From the NCBI GenBank assembly GCA_963791455.1, contig CAWBSM010000002.1, forward strand, positions 310,001 through 374,000: a stretch of DNA of 64,000 nt, in the 5' to 3' direction. Within the stretch, counting starts at the first letter, position 1. Each line of letters begins with the position of its first letter. The stretch is from Bog-473 sp963791455. Its GTDB lineage: Bacteria > Actinomycetota > Acidimicrobiia > Acidimicrobiales > RAAP-2. Shown here piece by piece: positions 25,919 to 35,400 of the stretch. A program made the translations under genes and the position numbers. The notes below the pieces were generated by a model. That model was not told where the DNA came from. It did no database searches and saw nothing but the letters and a program-made list of their open reading frames with translations.

Positions 25919-25993
25919 TCGACACGCCCTCGCCGCCTCCCCGAAGTCCTCGCGCCAGCACGCTGTCGGCGCGTTCGGGTCAAGCCCAGGCAG

Positions 25994-26065
25994 CGCCCCC
26001 GGAAGGATTCGAACCTTCGCACACGGTTTAGGAAACCGATGCTCTATCCCCTGAGCTACGGGGGC
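25994..26065 (-). tRNA. tRNA-Arg, anticodon CCU
   Basis: A complete cloverleaf on the minus strand. The acceptor GCCCCCG pairs with CGGGGGC, the D arm is GCTC/GAGC, and the anticodon loop TTCCTAA gives CCT, decoding AGG. The T arm is GAAGG-TTCGAAT-CCTTC. The first anticodon-stem pair is a T-T mismatch. No CCA is encoded. Confidence 0.9.
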
Positions 26066-26548
26066 ACGGGGCTGGACGCAACTTGGTGTGAGCGTCCGCT
26101 TGAGCGCCATCAATCAGCCTAATTCACCGCACACCGCGAGGCCCAACTTCTGGGACGCCTTCATGCCGTTGTCGACGGCAGATCGTACGATCGCTGCGAC
26201 GGTAACCGCGTCCCGCAATTCTGGAACGCTTTCCGTCGTCACCTGGATCGCGACCGCTCAGCGGAGAGAGACACCAGCCGCGGTTACCAGTTGTCCCATG
26301 GAGCCACCGTCGCCTCGCACCGCTCCAGGCCCCAAGACTTTCGCCCCGAGCCACGCTTCTCGCTAGCTCTGCGATGGACCGACGGCGGTGCGCAACTCCC
26401 CTTCCGGATTCGACACTGGTCGGTCGGCTCGAGGCCTCCCGCCTCTTGCCTCAAGCCGCGCACCGCTCCGCGCTCCGCGGTTCCACGGTTGGTTGTTCAA
26501 GTGTTGATTTCGATGGCCTTAACCCAACGACGTAATGCGTCGAAATTA
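26066..26548. other. Intergenic region without a convincing gene
   Basis: About 480 bases lie between the tRNA and the riboswitch. Short open frames exist on both strands, but none has a recognisable family, start signal or codon pattern. The stretch presumably carries the promoter of the riboswitch-controlled gene. Confidence 0.6.
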
Positions 26549-26636
26549 CTGGCAGTCGAGAAAGGCAAACCCCTCGCGAGAGGGGGACGCAAAACCACGG
26601 AACTCCCTGAGTTAGCCGGGTCACCGAAATAGCCAC
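26549..26636 (+). promoter_or_regulatory. Cyclic-di-GMP-I (GEMM) riboswitch
   Basis: The GEMM core can be read directly. It has AAAGGCAAACC (26561-26571), a P2 hairpin CCCCTCGCGAGAGGGG (26570-26585), then GGACGCAAAACCACGG (26584-26599), and the P3 return GTTAGCCGGGTCACCG (26611-26626). The GGCAAACC, GGACGCAAA and GCCGGGTCACCG boxes match the class I c-di-GMP aptamer. Flanking TGGC/GCCA could close P1. It lies about 50 bases upstream of the secreted repeat protein. Aptamer boundaries are approximate. Confidence 0.85.
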
Positions 26637-26654
26637 GAGTCACCTCGCTATTCG

Positions 26655-26680
26655 TTTCGACCCCGGAGTCGGGGTCGAAA
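26655..26680 (+). promoter_or_regulatory. Perfect 11-bp hairpin abutting the ribosome-binding site
   Basis: A perfect 11-bp stem (26655-26665 with 26670-26680, loop GAGT) ends in AAA that forms part of the AAAGGA Shine-Dalgarno. The ATG is at 26687. It sits between the c-di-GMP aptamer and the start codon and is a natural candidate for the expression platform. Confidence 0.6.
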
Positions 26681-26686
26681 GGAACC

Positions 26687-28645
26687 ATGCGGACATACTT
26701 GCCCCCCCGGACCGGACGGCGTCCTCGGGTCTGCGCTCACTTTGTTTCGCTGCTTGCCGTGCTTGTCGCGGCAGCCACTGTGTCACTGTGGATCGGCGCA
26801 GCTTTCCCCTCGACGGCACGTGGCGCGACAGAGGTGTGGGGTTCGTACGGTGGCGGGCGCTGGATGGCGGTCGATCCAGACGGCGGTTATTGGATCTCTT
26901 CCTTCACGGGCGCGGTGACTCCCTACGACAGAGCACCCTCTTTTGGATCACCGGCCTCCTTCGGCATCCATCTGTCCAAGCCCATCATGGGCATGGCAGC
27001 CACGCCGACCGGGCGCGGCTATTGGCTGGTGGCCGCCGACGGGGGCGTCTTCAGCTTCGGCGACGCCGCCTTCTACGGCTCGACCGGGTCCATCCAGCTC
27101 AACCAACCCATCGTCGGCATGGCGGTCACCCCGACGGGCCGGGGCTACTGGCTGGTGGCCTCCGACGGGGGCATCTTCAGCTACGGCGACGCCGCCTTCC
27201 ACGGCTCGACGGGGTCCATCCACCTCAACCAGCCCATCGTCGGCATGGCCTCCACACCCGACGGTGCCGGCTATTGGCTGGTGGCCTCCGACGGGGGCAT
27301 CTTCAGCTTCGGCGACGCCGCCTTCTACGGCTCGACCGGGTCCATCCACCTCAACGAGCCCATCGTCGGCATGGCCTCCACGCCCGACGGTGCCGGTTAC
27401 TGGCTGGTGGCCTCCGACGGGGGCATCTTCACCTACGGTGACGCCACCTTTTACGGCTCGCTCGGAGGCACCGGAAAGACCGTCCTCGGAGTGGTTGTCA
27501 CCCCGTCGCCCTCGGGCTACGTCCTTGTGCAATCGGATGGAACCCCGACTGCCTTCACAGCCCAGTCGGGGACCAACCCGGCGGTGTTGACCACGCAACC
27601 GGTCGGGATCGGCGGCGGGACGCAAGGGGCGGACTGCGTACCGACCGTCCACCCCACAGCGACAGCGGATACGGGTCTCGACAGTGTGATCGCAAATGAG
27701 ACCGGGCCCGGTTGGCTCGGCGGAGATATGGGATATTCCACCGAGCTGCCGAACGGACAAGAGTCGTTCGTCTTCTCCGACACGCTGGTCGGCACGGCAC
27801 AATCGAGTGGTCTCTCGAGCCTCACGGGTATACCGCGCAACAGCGAACTCGTCGGCGCGTTGCCTGACCTCAACACCGACATCAACGGAACGTTCGGCTC
27901 ACCACAGTCTCTGATTCCGGACGGCGGCACCGACCATTGGTGGACTACCTCGACATACGTCGAAAACGGTAACCAATTGGTCTACGTCAACGAGTTCGCT
28001 CCGGTGTCAGGCAATGTCGATCGGTTCACCGGTCGATCGGGCATCGCCGTTCTCTCGCTGTCTGCCAGCGGCATGCCTTCTTACAGTTCGGTCGTGGCTC
28101 TCCCGACTGATCCCGACACGCAGTGGGGCAATGCGGTCGTTCAGGACGCCTCGTACACCTACGTCTATGGACTCGACAGCGATCCCACGGCCGGCACGTT
28201 CCACGGTATGAAAGTCGCCCGCGTTCCGAGCGGTGAGTCATTGCAGACCAGTGACTGGACATACTGGAACGGCTCGCAGTGGGTGAGCGGCGAAGCCAAT
28301 GCCGTGGCGATCAATACTGGTGCTCAACTCACCGGAGTCGAAGTACAAGCGGGCGGAAAAGGATACGTCGCGCTGTCGATTCCGGGCGGCGTCTACAACG
28401 GCTCGGCGGTCACCCTGTCCTACGCCTGCTCGCCCACCGGTCCTTGGAGCGCCCCCGAGCTCGTGTATTCGATCCCACAAATCACGCAATATCCGGATGA
28501 GTTTGCCTACACTCCTACCTTCCATCCGGAACTCACCGGTCAAGGCGGACTCGTTGTCTCGTACGACATCAACAACACGAGCGGCGTCGCCGTCCTGCAG
28601 GACGTCCACCAGTATCAGCCGCAATTCCTGCTCCTCAACAACTGA
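26687..28645 (+). CDS. Secreted repeat protein with a C-terminal DUF4185-like beta domain
   Basis: 652 residues. A Sec-type signal with a long hydrophobic core (about residues 20-40, ending FPSTARG) is followed by five 42-residue repeats. Their core is GYWLVASDGGIFSYGDA with a following FYGSTGS, and the first and last are degenerate. The C-terminal 330 residues form a separate beta-rich domain (WLGGDMGYSTELPNGQ, FVFSDTLVG, WWTTSTYVENG, PSGESLQTSDW), resembling DUF4185/glycosidase-like beta-propellers. Repeat proteins of this kind are probably surface or matrix adhesins. Expression is likely set by the c-di-GMP riboswitch and hairpin directly upstream. It is unrelated by operon to the minus-strand gene downstream. 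Confidence 0.8.
   Translation: MRTYLPPRTGRRPRVCAHFVSLLAVLVAAATVSLWIGAAFPSTARGATEVWGSYGGGRWMAVDPDGGYWISSFTGAVTPYDRAPSFGSPASFGIHLSKPIMGMAATPTGRGYWLVAADGGVFSFGDAAFYGSTGSIQLNQPIVGMAVTPTGRGYWLVASDGGIFSYGDAAFHGSTGSIHLNQPIVGMASTPDGAGYWLVASDGGIFSFGDAAFYGSTGSIHLNEPIVGMASTPDGAGYWLVASDGGIFTYGDATFYGSLGGTGKTVLGVVVTPSPSGYVLVQSDGTPTAFTAQSGTNPAVLTTQPVGIGGGTQGADCVPTVHPTATADTGLDSVIANETGPGWLGGDMGYSTELPNGQESFVFSDTLVGTAQSSGLSSLTGIPRNSELVGALPDLNTDINGTFGSPQSLIPDGGTDHWWTTSTYVENGNQLVYVNEFAPVSGNVDRFTGRSGIAVLSLSASGMPSYSSVVALPTDPDTQWGNAVVQDASYTYVYGLDSDPTAGTFHGMKVARVPSGESLQTSDWTYWNGSQWVSGEANAVAINTGAQLTGVEVQAGGKGYVALSIPGGVYNGSAVTLSYACSPTGPWSAPELVYSIPQITQYPDEFAYTPTFHPELTGQGGLVVSYDINNTSGVAVLQDVHQYQPQFLLLNN
26942..27571 (+). 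repeat. Five 126-bp coding repeats
   Basis: Units begin at 26942, 27068, 27194, 27320 and 27446. Units two to four are near-identical; the outer two are diverged. The DNA is shared with the repeat array at 55453-56208. Confidence 0.85.
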
Positions 28646-28778
28646 CCACGCCTCTCGGCATCGGGCCGCAAATTGGATCGTTGGTGTAGCGGGAGTCCGA
28701 GCATCACTCGGTGAGCGGGAGTTCGCTGAACCAGCTCGAGGGATCCGCGTCACACGAGAGGCTGACGGACCCCACCTG

Positions 28779-30737
28779 CTAGCCCGAAGAAGCGCTCGCC
28801 TTGTGCGGGCTTTTGAGCTCGTTCAATTGCTGTGGAGTCAGGTTCTTCAGGTCCTTGAGCTTGTTCAAGTCCTGCAGGTTCAAGTTCTTTTGTTTGAGTC
28901 CGATGAGGACGCCTAAATCCTTCAGCTTTTGGATGGCGACAGGATTCGGAACATCCCCCGATGAGCTCGTAAGGGAGCCGAGAAAGGTCTTGATGTACTG
29001 CAATTTCTTGGTGCTTTGAGCGCCCTGCGGAATGATGATCTCTAGGGGTGAGAAGTGGGGGTAGTGCGTGATACCCGTAAGGACTGCCCCCTGCTCGCTG
29101 AACAAGACGAAGGGCTTGTCGGGATTGACCGGATAGTTGAGCAGCCCGTTGGCTGAACCGGGCAACCCCGGGACCCAACCGGCCGTCCGCAGCAGATAGG
29201 CCGCGCCACGCTCGTCTTCGACGCGCTGCAAGAATTCCTGCCCCGTGTACTGGACGGCTATTCCCACTTCTCCCTTGGGGACAGACGTCTCGACGATCCT
29301 GGCCTCGTTCTGCACACGCTGCATGGATGTGAAGTCCAACCGCTGCCCTTCTTTCCCATAGGGGTACATCACGACGGCCGTGCCAACGATCGTGCCGACT
29401 CCGATCAGCACGAGCAGCGCGGCCTGCACGGCCTTCTTGGGAACCCTGTTCTCCCAACCCACTGGAAGGCGGCTCCTGGCCCAGATTACGACGCCGTAGC
29501 CCAACGTGAGCCAGATGCAGATTCCCACGATCCACTCCAGCAGGCTGACCCATTGGAAGGACAGCAGGTAGTTCTCTGGGACGCGGGCGTACAGGATCAC
29601 GAGGCCAATCGCAGACGCGATCGTCACCGCCGAGAGACTCACGAGATACGTCTTCTTGTGCCGCCATGCGAGGACGAAGACGGCGACGAGGGCCACGAAC
29701 GCGAAGCAGTACACCAGATGTCCGCTGTCGAGGACGTCGCTGTAAGAGGCGAAGGGTTGGATCGGCCTCGTCGTCGCCCACACCGCCTTCGGTGAGGCGG
29801 CCCGGCCCAGGGCACGCAACCCCAGCTCGGAACCGAAGGTCTTGATCGGCTTGCTCGACCCGACACCGATGCTTTGGAGCAGCGCGGTCAGGTTGGGGTG
29901 TGAGCCGAAGAGCTGCTGCCCGAGGGGCGCGATCCAGCAGGCGACGGTGACACCCATCGTCCACCACAGCCACCGGAAGTTGTCGGGCCGCCGGAGGAGC
30001 AGCCCGCAGACCACCACCGCGATGAGGACCACCGCGGTGGAGGGGAGGTAAAGCAGGTGGGAATCGATGGTGACGGACCCGATAAAGACGAGGAACGGCA
30101 GGTAGCGCAGGTTCCCGAGCCCGACCGAGAATGCCACCGCGAGCAAGGAGAGGAACCAAAAAGTGGCGAAGTCAGAGTTCCAAACGGGATCGGTAAAAGG
30201 CAGCGGTGAGACGATGGCCAGGTCGACAACAACCAGGCCGAAGACGACGGCGGCCCACGGGCCGACCGACTTCTGCAGCACGTAGAGACCGAACGACAGA
30301 GCAATGCCGCAGAGCAGCACGGAACCGATGAGCACTCCTTGGCCGGCGTCGAGGTGCGCGAACGGTGCCAAGAGCCAGAACTCGAGCGGACCGGGGTCGC
30401 TGGTGGTTTGGACCCCTCCCGTCCCGGTGGCGGCGCCGGTCGCCTGACCAACCAACGGTGCGTGCAGGCTGAACGTGTTCCACGCCTGCAGCGCGATCGC
30501 GGCGTCGTCCCCCACAGGACGCCAGCCGCGAGCCATCGTGCGCAATGCCGGCAGTATCAGCACGATCCAGACGGAAGCGTAGGGCGCCACTCGGATGGCT
30601 CTGTCGAGGACGCGACCCGAAGCGGTCACCTCGGGCTGGCCCCGCTCGCCTTCTGGCGCTCTTATCTCTTCCGTCGCTTCTGTCAACGTCACCCGGGCGA
30701 TCCCCTCCGCTTGCGGGTCAGAGACGCTGGACGCCAC
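28779..30737 (-). CDS. Polytopic membrane protein, GT-C glycosyltransferase-like
   Basis: 652 residues with about 11-12 hydrophobic helices over residues 50-460, then a soluble domain. A large outer loop near the N-terminus (GWRPVGDDAAIALQAWNTF) has the acidic pair expected of GT-C enzymes that use polyprenyl-phosphate sugars. The soluble region contains VGIAVQYTGQEFLQRVED, and the tail is a Leu/Lys/Asn-rich coil (LNLQDLNKLKDLKNLTP). I do not recognise a named family, so GT-C is inferred from topology and the acidic loop. GTG 30737 has GGAG seven bases upstream; TTG 30743 is the alternative. Confidence 0.65.
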   Translation of the reverse strand: MASSVSDPQAEGIARVTLTEATEEIRAPEGERGQPEVTASGRVLDRAIRVAPYASVWIVLILPALRTMARGWRPVGDDAAIALQAWNTFSLHAPLVGQATGAATGTGGVQTTSDPGPLEFWLLAPFAHLDAGQGVLIGSVLLCGIALSFGLYVLQKSVGPWAAVVFGLVVVDLAIVSPLPFTDPVWNSDFATFWFLSLLAVAFSVGLGNLRYLPFLVFIGSVTIDSHLLYLPSTAVVLIAVVVCGLLLRRPDNFRWLWWTMGVTVACWIAPLGQQLFGSHPNLTALLQSIGVGSSKPIKTFGSELGLRALGRAASPKAVWATTRPIQPFASYSDVLDSGHLVYCFAFVALVAVFVLAWRHKKTYLVSLSAVTIASAIGLVILYARVPENYLLSFQWVSLLEWIVGICIWLTLGYGVVIWARSRLPVGWENRVPKKAVQAALLVLIGVGTIVGTAVVMYPYGKEGQRLDFTSMQRVQNEARIVETSVPKGEVGIAVQYTGQEFLQRVEDERGAAYLLRTAGWVPGLPGSANGLLNYPVNPDKPFVLFSEQGAVLTGITHYPHFSPLEIIIPQGAQSTKKLQYIKTFLGSLTSSSGDVPNPVAIQKLKDLGVLIGLKQKNLNLQDLNKLKDLKNLTPQQLNELKSPHKASASSG

Positions 30738-31459
30738 GTACAAACTCCGCCCACTGCAGAGACCGTACTATGGGTACGCGCAGAGTCGATTTCGCGCCGA
30801 CGAGTTTCGAATGGGAGTGACCTTCGGCCCGGGTCGTGCGCCAGGGCGGCCGATTTGCTTCCTCGGTAAGGCGACGGTTGGCCCGGGACTCGGCAGGCCA
30901 GCCAAGCCGCAACCGGAGGTGGTCCGGCCCGTCTCTGCCGGACGCCGTGGTGGGGCCGCGATGGGAGAAATGGAGCTCGACCTCCGTCTCGCATGGCTTG
31001 ACTGCAACCCCAGTGTCACATCGGCGACACCGACGGGAGAATGGCCCGTCGTATAGTCCGGCGAACCGTTTTGCCAGTGCCCGAAAGGTGGAGGCCCTTG
31101 AAACGCGGTGACGACCGCCTCGGCCTGCTCTGGACGCAGGAGTGGCCAGGCGCGCCAACCCGTCCTCGGCGAACGCCGCGGGGCCAATGGCCGGGAGGCC
31201 GCGCGTCCAGTGCAGAAGCGGGATCTGGCAGTGCAGAAGTGGGATCTGGCGGGAGATGTGATCATGATCATGCACGAGAACCTGTCGTTCGGTCCTTCGT
31301 CGGCGGCGATCCAGATCTCGACGGGACTCCGATGACGCACGGCTTGGGAGTGTGGATCACCGATCCCGTCGCGAAGGCGTGCGTCACGCCGTTCCACGAC
31401 ATGGACGGCATCCACGACATCGACAAAGACGGTCCTCGCGACGAGGTCACTAATCCTCT
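30738..31459. other. Intergenic stretch with a short duplication and no clear gene
   Basis: About 720 bases separate two divergent genes. I see no family-like open frame. A 21-bp tandem duplication is at 31210-31251, and short CATGATCATG-type palindromic bases are near 31264. It presumably holds promoters for both flanking genes. Confidence 0.55.
31210..31251. repeat. Tandem 21-bp duplication
   Basis: Two adjacent 21-bp copies start at 31210 and 31231, beginning GTGCAGAAG and containing GGGATCTGGC, with two mismatches. No coding role is apparent. Confidence 0.7.
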
Positions 31460-32431
31460 ATGAAATACTCTCCTCGCATGCAGAGCCGCCGCTGGACCAA
31501 GAGTTCACGTCAAGTGTTCGCCACCTTGGCGATCGTGCTCACGTTGGTGGGTCTCCAACCCGCATCCAGCGCGTTCGCCTCGAAGTCGCACCCGACAACG
31601 CAAACCTCGACCGACACTGGTTTCCCGTGGAAGGGCCACAACGTCGCGTGCGCGGTCCGCCTTCCCATTAGCGGCTTCATCACCTACAAACTCTTCACGA
31701 CCTGCCCGCCGAAGCGGGTGTTGCTGATCGGTGACTCGATTGCCTTGACGATGGGAATCCAGCTGTCAATCAATCAAGAGAATTGGGGGACGCTTATTCT
31801 CAATGCCTCGCTGAACGGGTGCGGATTTGCCACCGGATACAGTGTGGATGTACTCGGAAATATCACCAGCATGAATTCGAGATGTGATACCGAGGCCCAA
31901 TACTGGGGAAAAACCGCTCACCTCTTCAAACCTCAAGCCATAGTTGTCGAGTTGGGATGGTGGGATTCGTTTCAACATTTGATCAATGGCCAAATGATGT
32001 CTCTGAGTGACCTGCCATACGATGTGATGGTGGAGCAGCGGATAAACAGCCTGATAGCCAGCCTGAGATCTGTAACTGCGGCTCCCATTTACTTCTTGTC
32101 GGTACCCTGGATGAACCCCGGCACGCTGCCCAATGGTCAGCCAGAACCCGCCGCCTCGTCGGCCTCTCATAACGAAATTAACGCACTGATACAGGCAACT
32201 TCGCACTCTTCGAAAACGGTTCATTTTGTGGATATATCGCCCTACATAACCCCTTCCGGAAAGTACGAAACCGACGTTGATGGCGGAGTGTGCAGGGCGA
32301 GTGACGGCGTCGAGCTCTACTACTCCGCCCCCGGACCAGTGCGTTACGTGCAAACCCAATGTGGAAAGGCACTCCAGAGGGGCCTTCTCTCCACCATTCG
32401 ACAAGCCCTGGTGCCCCCTACCCACCGTTGA
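31460..32431 (+). CDS. Secreted SGNH-hydrolase-like protein
   Basis: 323 residues. An N-terminal signal (SRQVFATLAIVLTLVGL, Ala-rich cleavage region) precedes an SGNH domain with block I at RVLLIGDSIALTMG, a late Asp/His region around VDGGVCRASDGVE, and several Cys that could pair outside the cell. This matches the SGNH domains that occur alone or behind acyltransferase-3 membrane domains and that acylate or deacylate glycans. The DNA is noticeably richer in A and T than the flanks. No good Shine-Dalgarno is seen before ATG 31460; ATG 31478 is an alternative. It is convergent with the AftD-like gene. Confidence 0.75.
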   Translation: MKYSPRMQSRRWTKSSRQVFATLAIVLTLVGLQPASSAFASKSHPTTQTSTDTGFPWKGHNVACAVRLPISGFITYKLFTTCPPKRVLLIGDSIALTMGIQLSINQENWGTLILNASLNGCGFATGYSVDVLGNITSMNSRCDTEAQYWGKTAHLFKPQAIVVELGWWDSFQHLINGQMMSLSDLPYDVMVEQRINSLIASLRSVTAAPIYFLSVPWMNPGTLPNGQPEPAASSASHNEINALIQATSHSSKTVHFVDISPYITPSGKYETDVDGGVCRASDGVELYYSAPGPVRYVQTQCGKALQRGLLSTIRQALVPPTHR

Positions 32432-32496
32432 GCTTCCGACTCCACAGGCGGATGCTAAGCCGCCTGACGACGACCTACTCATCAACAAAGGCAGCT

Positions 32497-35400
32497 TCAG
32501 CCGGTGTCGTTATCGACCTGATCACCGCTCCCGTTACCGGTAGGCCCGCCTGCAACGGCCACGCCCACGAGAGCAGGATCGGGATGTCCCGGTTCGGCAT
32601 CAGAGACTGACTCTTCGCCCGCCTCGGATGATCTCCGCTTGACGATCGGAACGAACACGGCGGCGAGGGCGATCAGGGCGCAAACCTGAGCTGGAGCGCT
32701 GAACGCGCCCAAACGAGAGAGCGCCCCACTCCCCGGGGTGAGAGCCGCGACAATTCCCGCAGCGGTCATCCCGGCAAAGGCGACCCACGGCAACGTTCTT
32801 GGGCGCCGGCTCCCGATGAAGACCAAGACCGGGACCACGAGGACAAGTGGGCCGCCGATCACGAAAACGACACCAGCGACCAGTCCGATCGAGAGCCAAA
32901 GAGGCAGCTGCGTGTTCCACGGGAGCGACTCTTCGAGGCCGACCCCACGACGCCTACCAATGACACCGAATGCGATCAGCAAAAGAACGATCACGCCCAA
33001 CACTCCGGCGGCGAGACCCCACAGGTAGGTGCGCTCCGGCCCGAACGTCATTTGGACGGTTCCGCCACGACCAGCTGGCACCAGATAACCCTGCTGCCAG
33101 CCGTCGAGGCGGATCGGCGTCAGGGTCATGCCATTGAGGGTTGCGGTCCAACCCGTACTGAAGTTCTGGTGCACCTCCAAGTACGTGGTCGGTCCCGAGG
33201 TGATCGCGACCTGGCGCTTCACCTGCCCCCAGTTGAGTACCCGTGCCTGTCGGACGGATGGGCCGACGCTCGGCGTGCCCACCTCCTTCAGAGTCAGTGA
33301 CGAGACATTGAAGGGCATCCCGCTCGGTGACGTCACAAGCTCGTGCACGCCAGCATTGAGTGTCACCGACGTGATCGGCTTCCCGAACGGTTCGGCACTG
33401 CCGGGTCGGTAGGGCCCGCGGCCGCAAACGGTGAGGCTCAATGGTTTGACAGCCAGCAGGGCGCCGACCGTCGGGCTCGGACCCCCGTCTACAGGTCCCA
33501 ACTCCGTTTCGTATTGGGTCCCGTCAATGACGACGGGCGGACCGAAGCCGCACGGCACCGGGAAGCTCGCCGCGTAGTTCGGTGCTTGTCCCTGGGAGGA
33601 CGCCAGCGCCGGAAAGCTGAGTCCAGCCAATCCGACGGGTGCTTGGACAGTGTTCCCGAATCCCGTGACGATCTTGCGGGTTTGCACCTTTGGGAAGCTC
33701 ACGGTCACGCTGTTCGTCTCGAGCGGAGCGAAGGTCAGCGTCGACACGTTTGATCGCCCAACATGAATCAAGCGACTACCGGCCGCGCTCGAAATGAGCA
33801 CCTCCTCGGGCGGAACAGCAAAGGTATTCCGCGCATCCTCGAGCACCAGACTCGACAGACTCACCGGGTGTGTCCATTGCATGTGGATACTGGAGTGGGC
33901 TGATTCGGCGATCCACGCCGTGTTCGGGTCACCGTCGACCAGATTTTGCGGACGAAACTCAGGCAAGTTCCCGAACGTCGAGGTGGCCGAGATGTTTATT
34001 CCAGATGGCCCGATCAACGCATCGAGAGCCGCGCCTGGCCTAGGCGTTGCCTGCCCCGTGATGGACAGCGACACGCGTCGAGGAGTGCTGAATTGTCGCG
34101 AGAGCACCGGCTCAGGGGGATTCCGAAGAAGATCCTGGAAATCAGCAGGTGATGCCGCGAACGAAAAGGCAACTCTCTGAGCGGTGGTTCCAACGGATTC
34201 TTCAGGAGGTTTCAGAAACAATCGGACGTGGACGCCGGGAATCGAAATGTTGTGGATGCCAGCACCAGTGGTCTGACTATTTGGTTCGTTGAACGAAATG
34301 AAAGTCACGCGAAGGTACCGAGCGGTTCCGGCTGGTACGTTCACGAGCTGTGAACGGCTGGTCGGGCGCACCCGCGTGTCAACCGATCCCTGATTGGTTG
34401 ACACTCTGATTCCAGTGACCTCCGGGTGCGACGATCCGAAGTAGAACTTGATGTGGGTGCCCCGCGGATCCACCGGACGATCGAAGTTGATCTGAATCCA
34501 TTCACCAACAGAGCCGTTGGGATTACCAGCGATCCAGCCCGTTGAGGATTGTCCGTCGAACACATTGTCAGGGCTGTACTCAGGGAGATAGAAGAACGCG
34601 GAGCCAGCCGAAGAACTTGAAATGTTGCTCGCTCCCTTTACCACCGCGACCGTTTGATGTTGGACGCCCTGGACGGGCAGCAATTGGTCCGGCGTGGCGG
34701 GTATGTTCGGAAGTCCGCTCAGACTTGAGGTTTGACCCGTCGCGGTGAGCGTATAAGACGTGTTGTCGTTGACGAGTCCGAAGTTGGTGTCTTCGCGACG
34801 CAATGTGTCCGTGACGTCAAAGACGGGTCCGCGATACTGCCCATGGAAGTCCCCCGACAGGATGGCCGCTTGGTCCACCCCGAGAAGGCCTTGGTCCAGC
34901 AGTTGTTTGATCGCCTCAGGCCCGCCGCTCACCAATGCGGCGGACGAAGTGCCGAAGGTGGCGACTGGCGAGAGAGGACGGTCACCTCCAACCGCTGGGG
35001 GCACCTCGTATATCTCGACGGCGGGGTATGGGACCTGGTATGTGGTCTTGACCAGGGAAACGGTCGGGCTGTCGATGACTGACGTCTCAATCCCCGGCCC
35101 GAACTGTGCCACACGCTTGAGACCGGACTCCTCAAGGACTTCATGGACTTGTAAGGGTGACGGAGAGTCCGACAGTTGCCACTGCGCGTCGTTCTGTAGG
35201 ACGACGTACTTGATGCCGGATCGCCAAAGCAGTGCGGGGAGCCCGGGACTCGCGGTCCCCGTGCGAAGTGCGAGTTCAATGGAATAGACCATTCTCGAGC
35301 TTCCCGCCCCACCGAACGGAACGGCCTGATCGTTCGCCCACGGTGAACGCGCGAGGGCCTCCAGCGGCTGATCGACGCTCCAACCCCACACATATTCGCC

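Noticed and set aside
26066..26548. Integrated element next to tRNA-Arg
   Set aside because: A tRNA gene is a common attachment site, but no integrase or duplicated tRNA end was found within the window.
26942..27571. CRISPR-like spaced repeats
   Set aside because: The 126-bp periodicity is coding, contiguous and in frame, without spacers.
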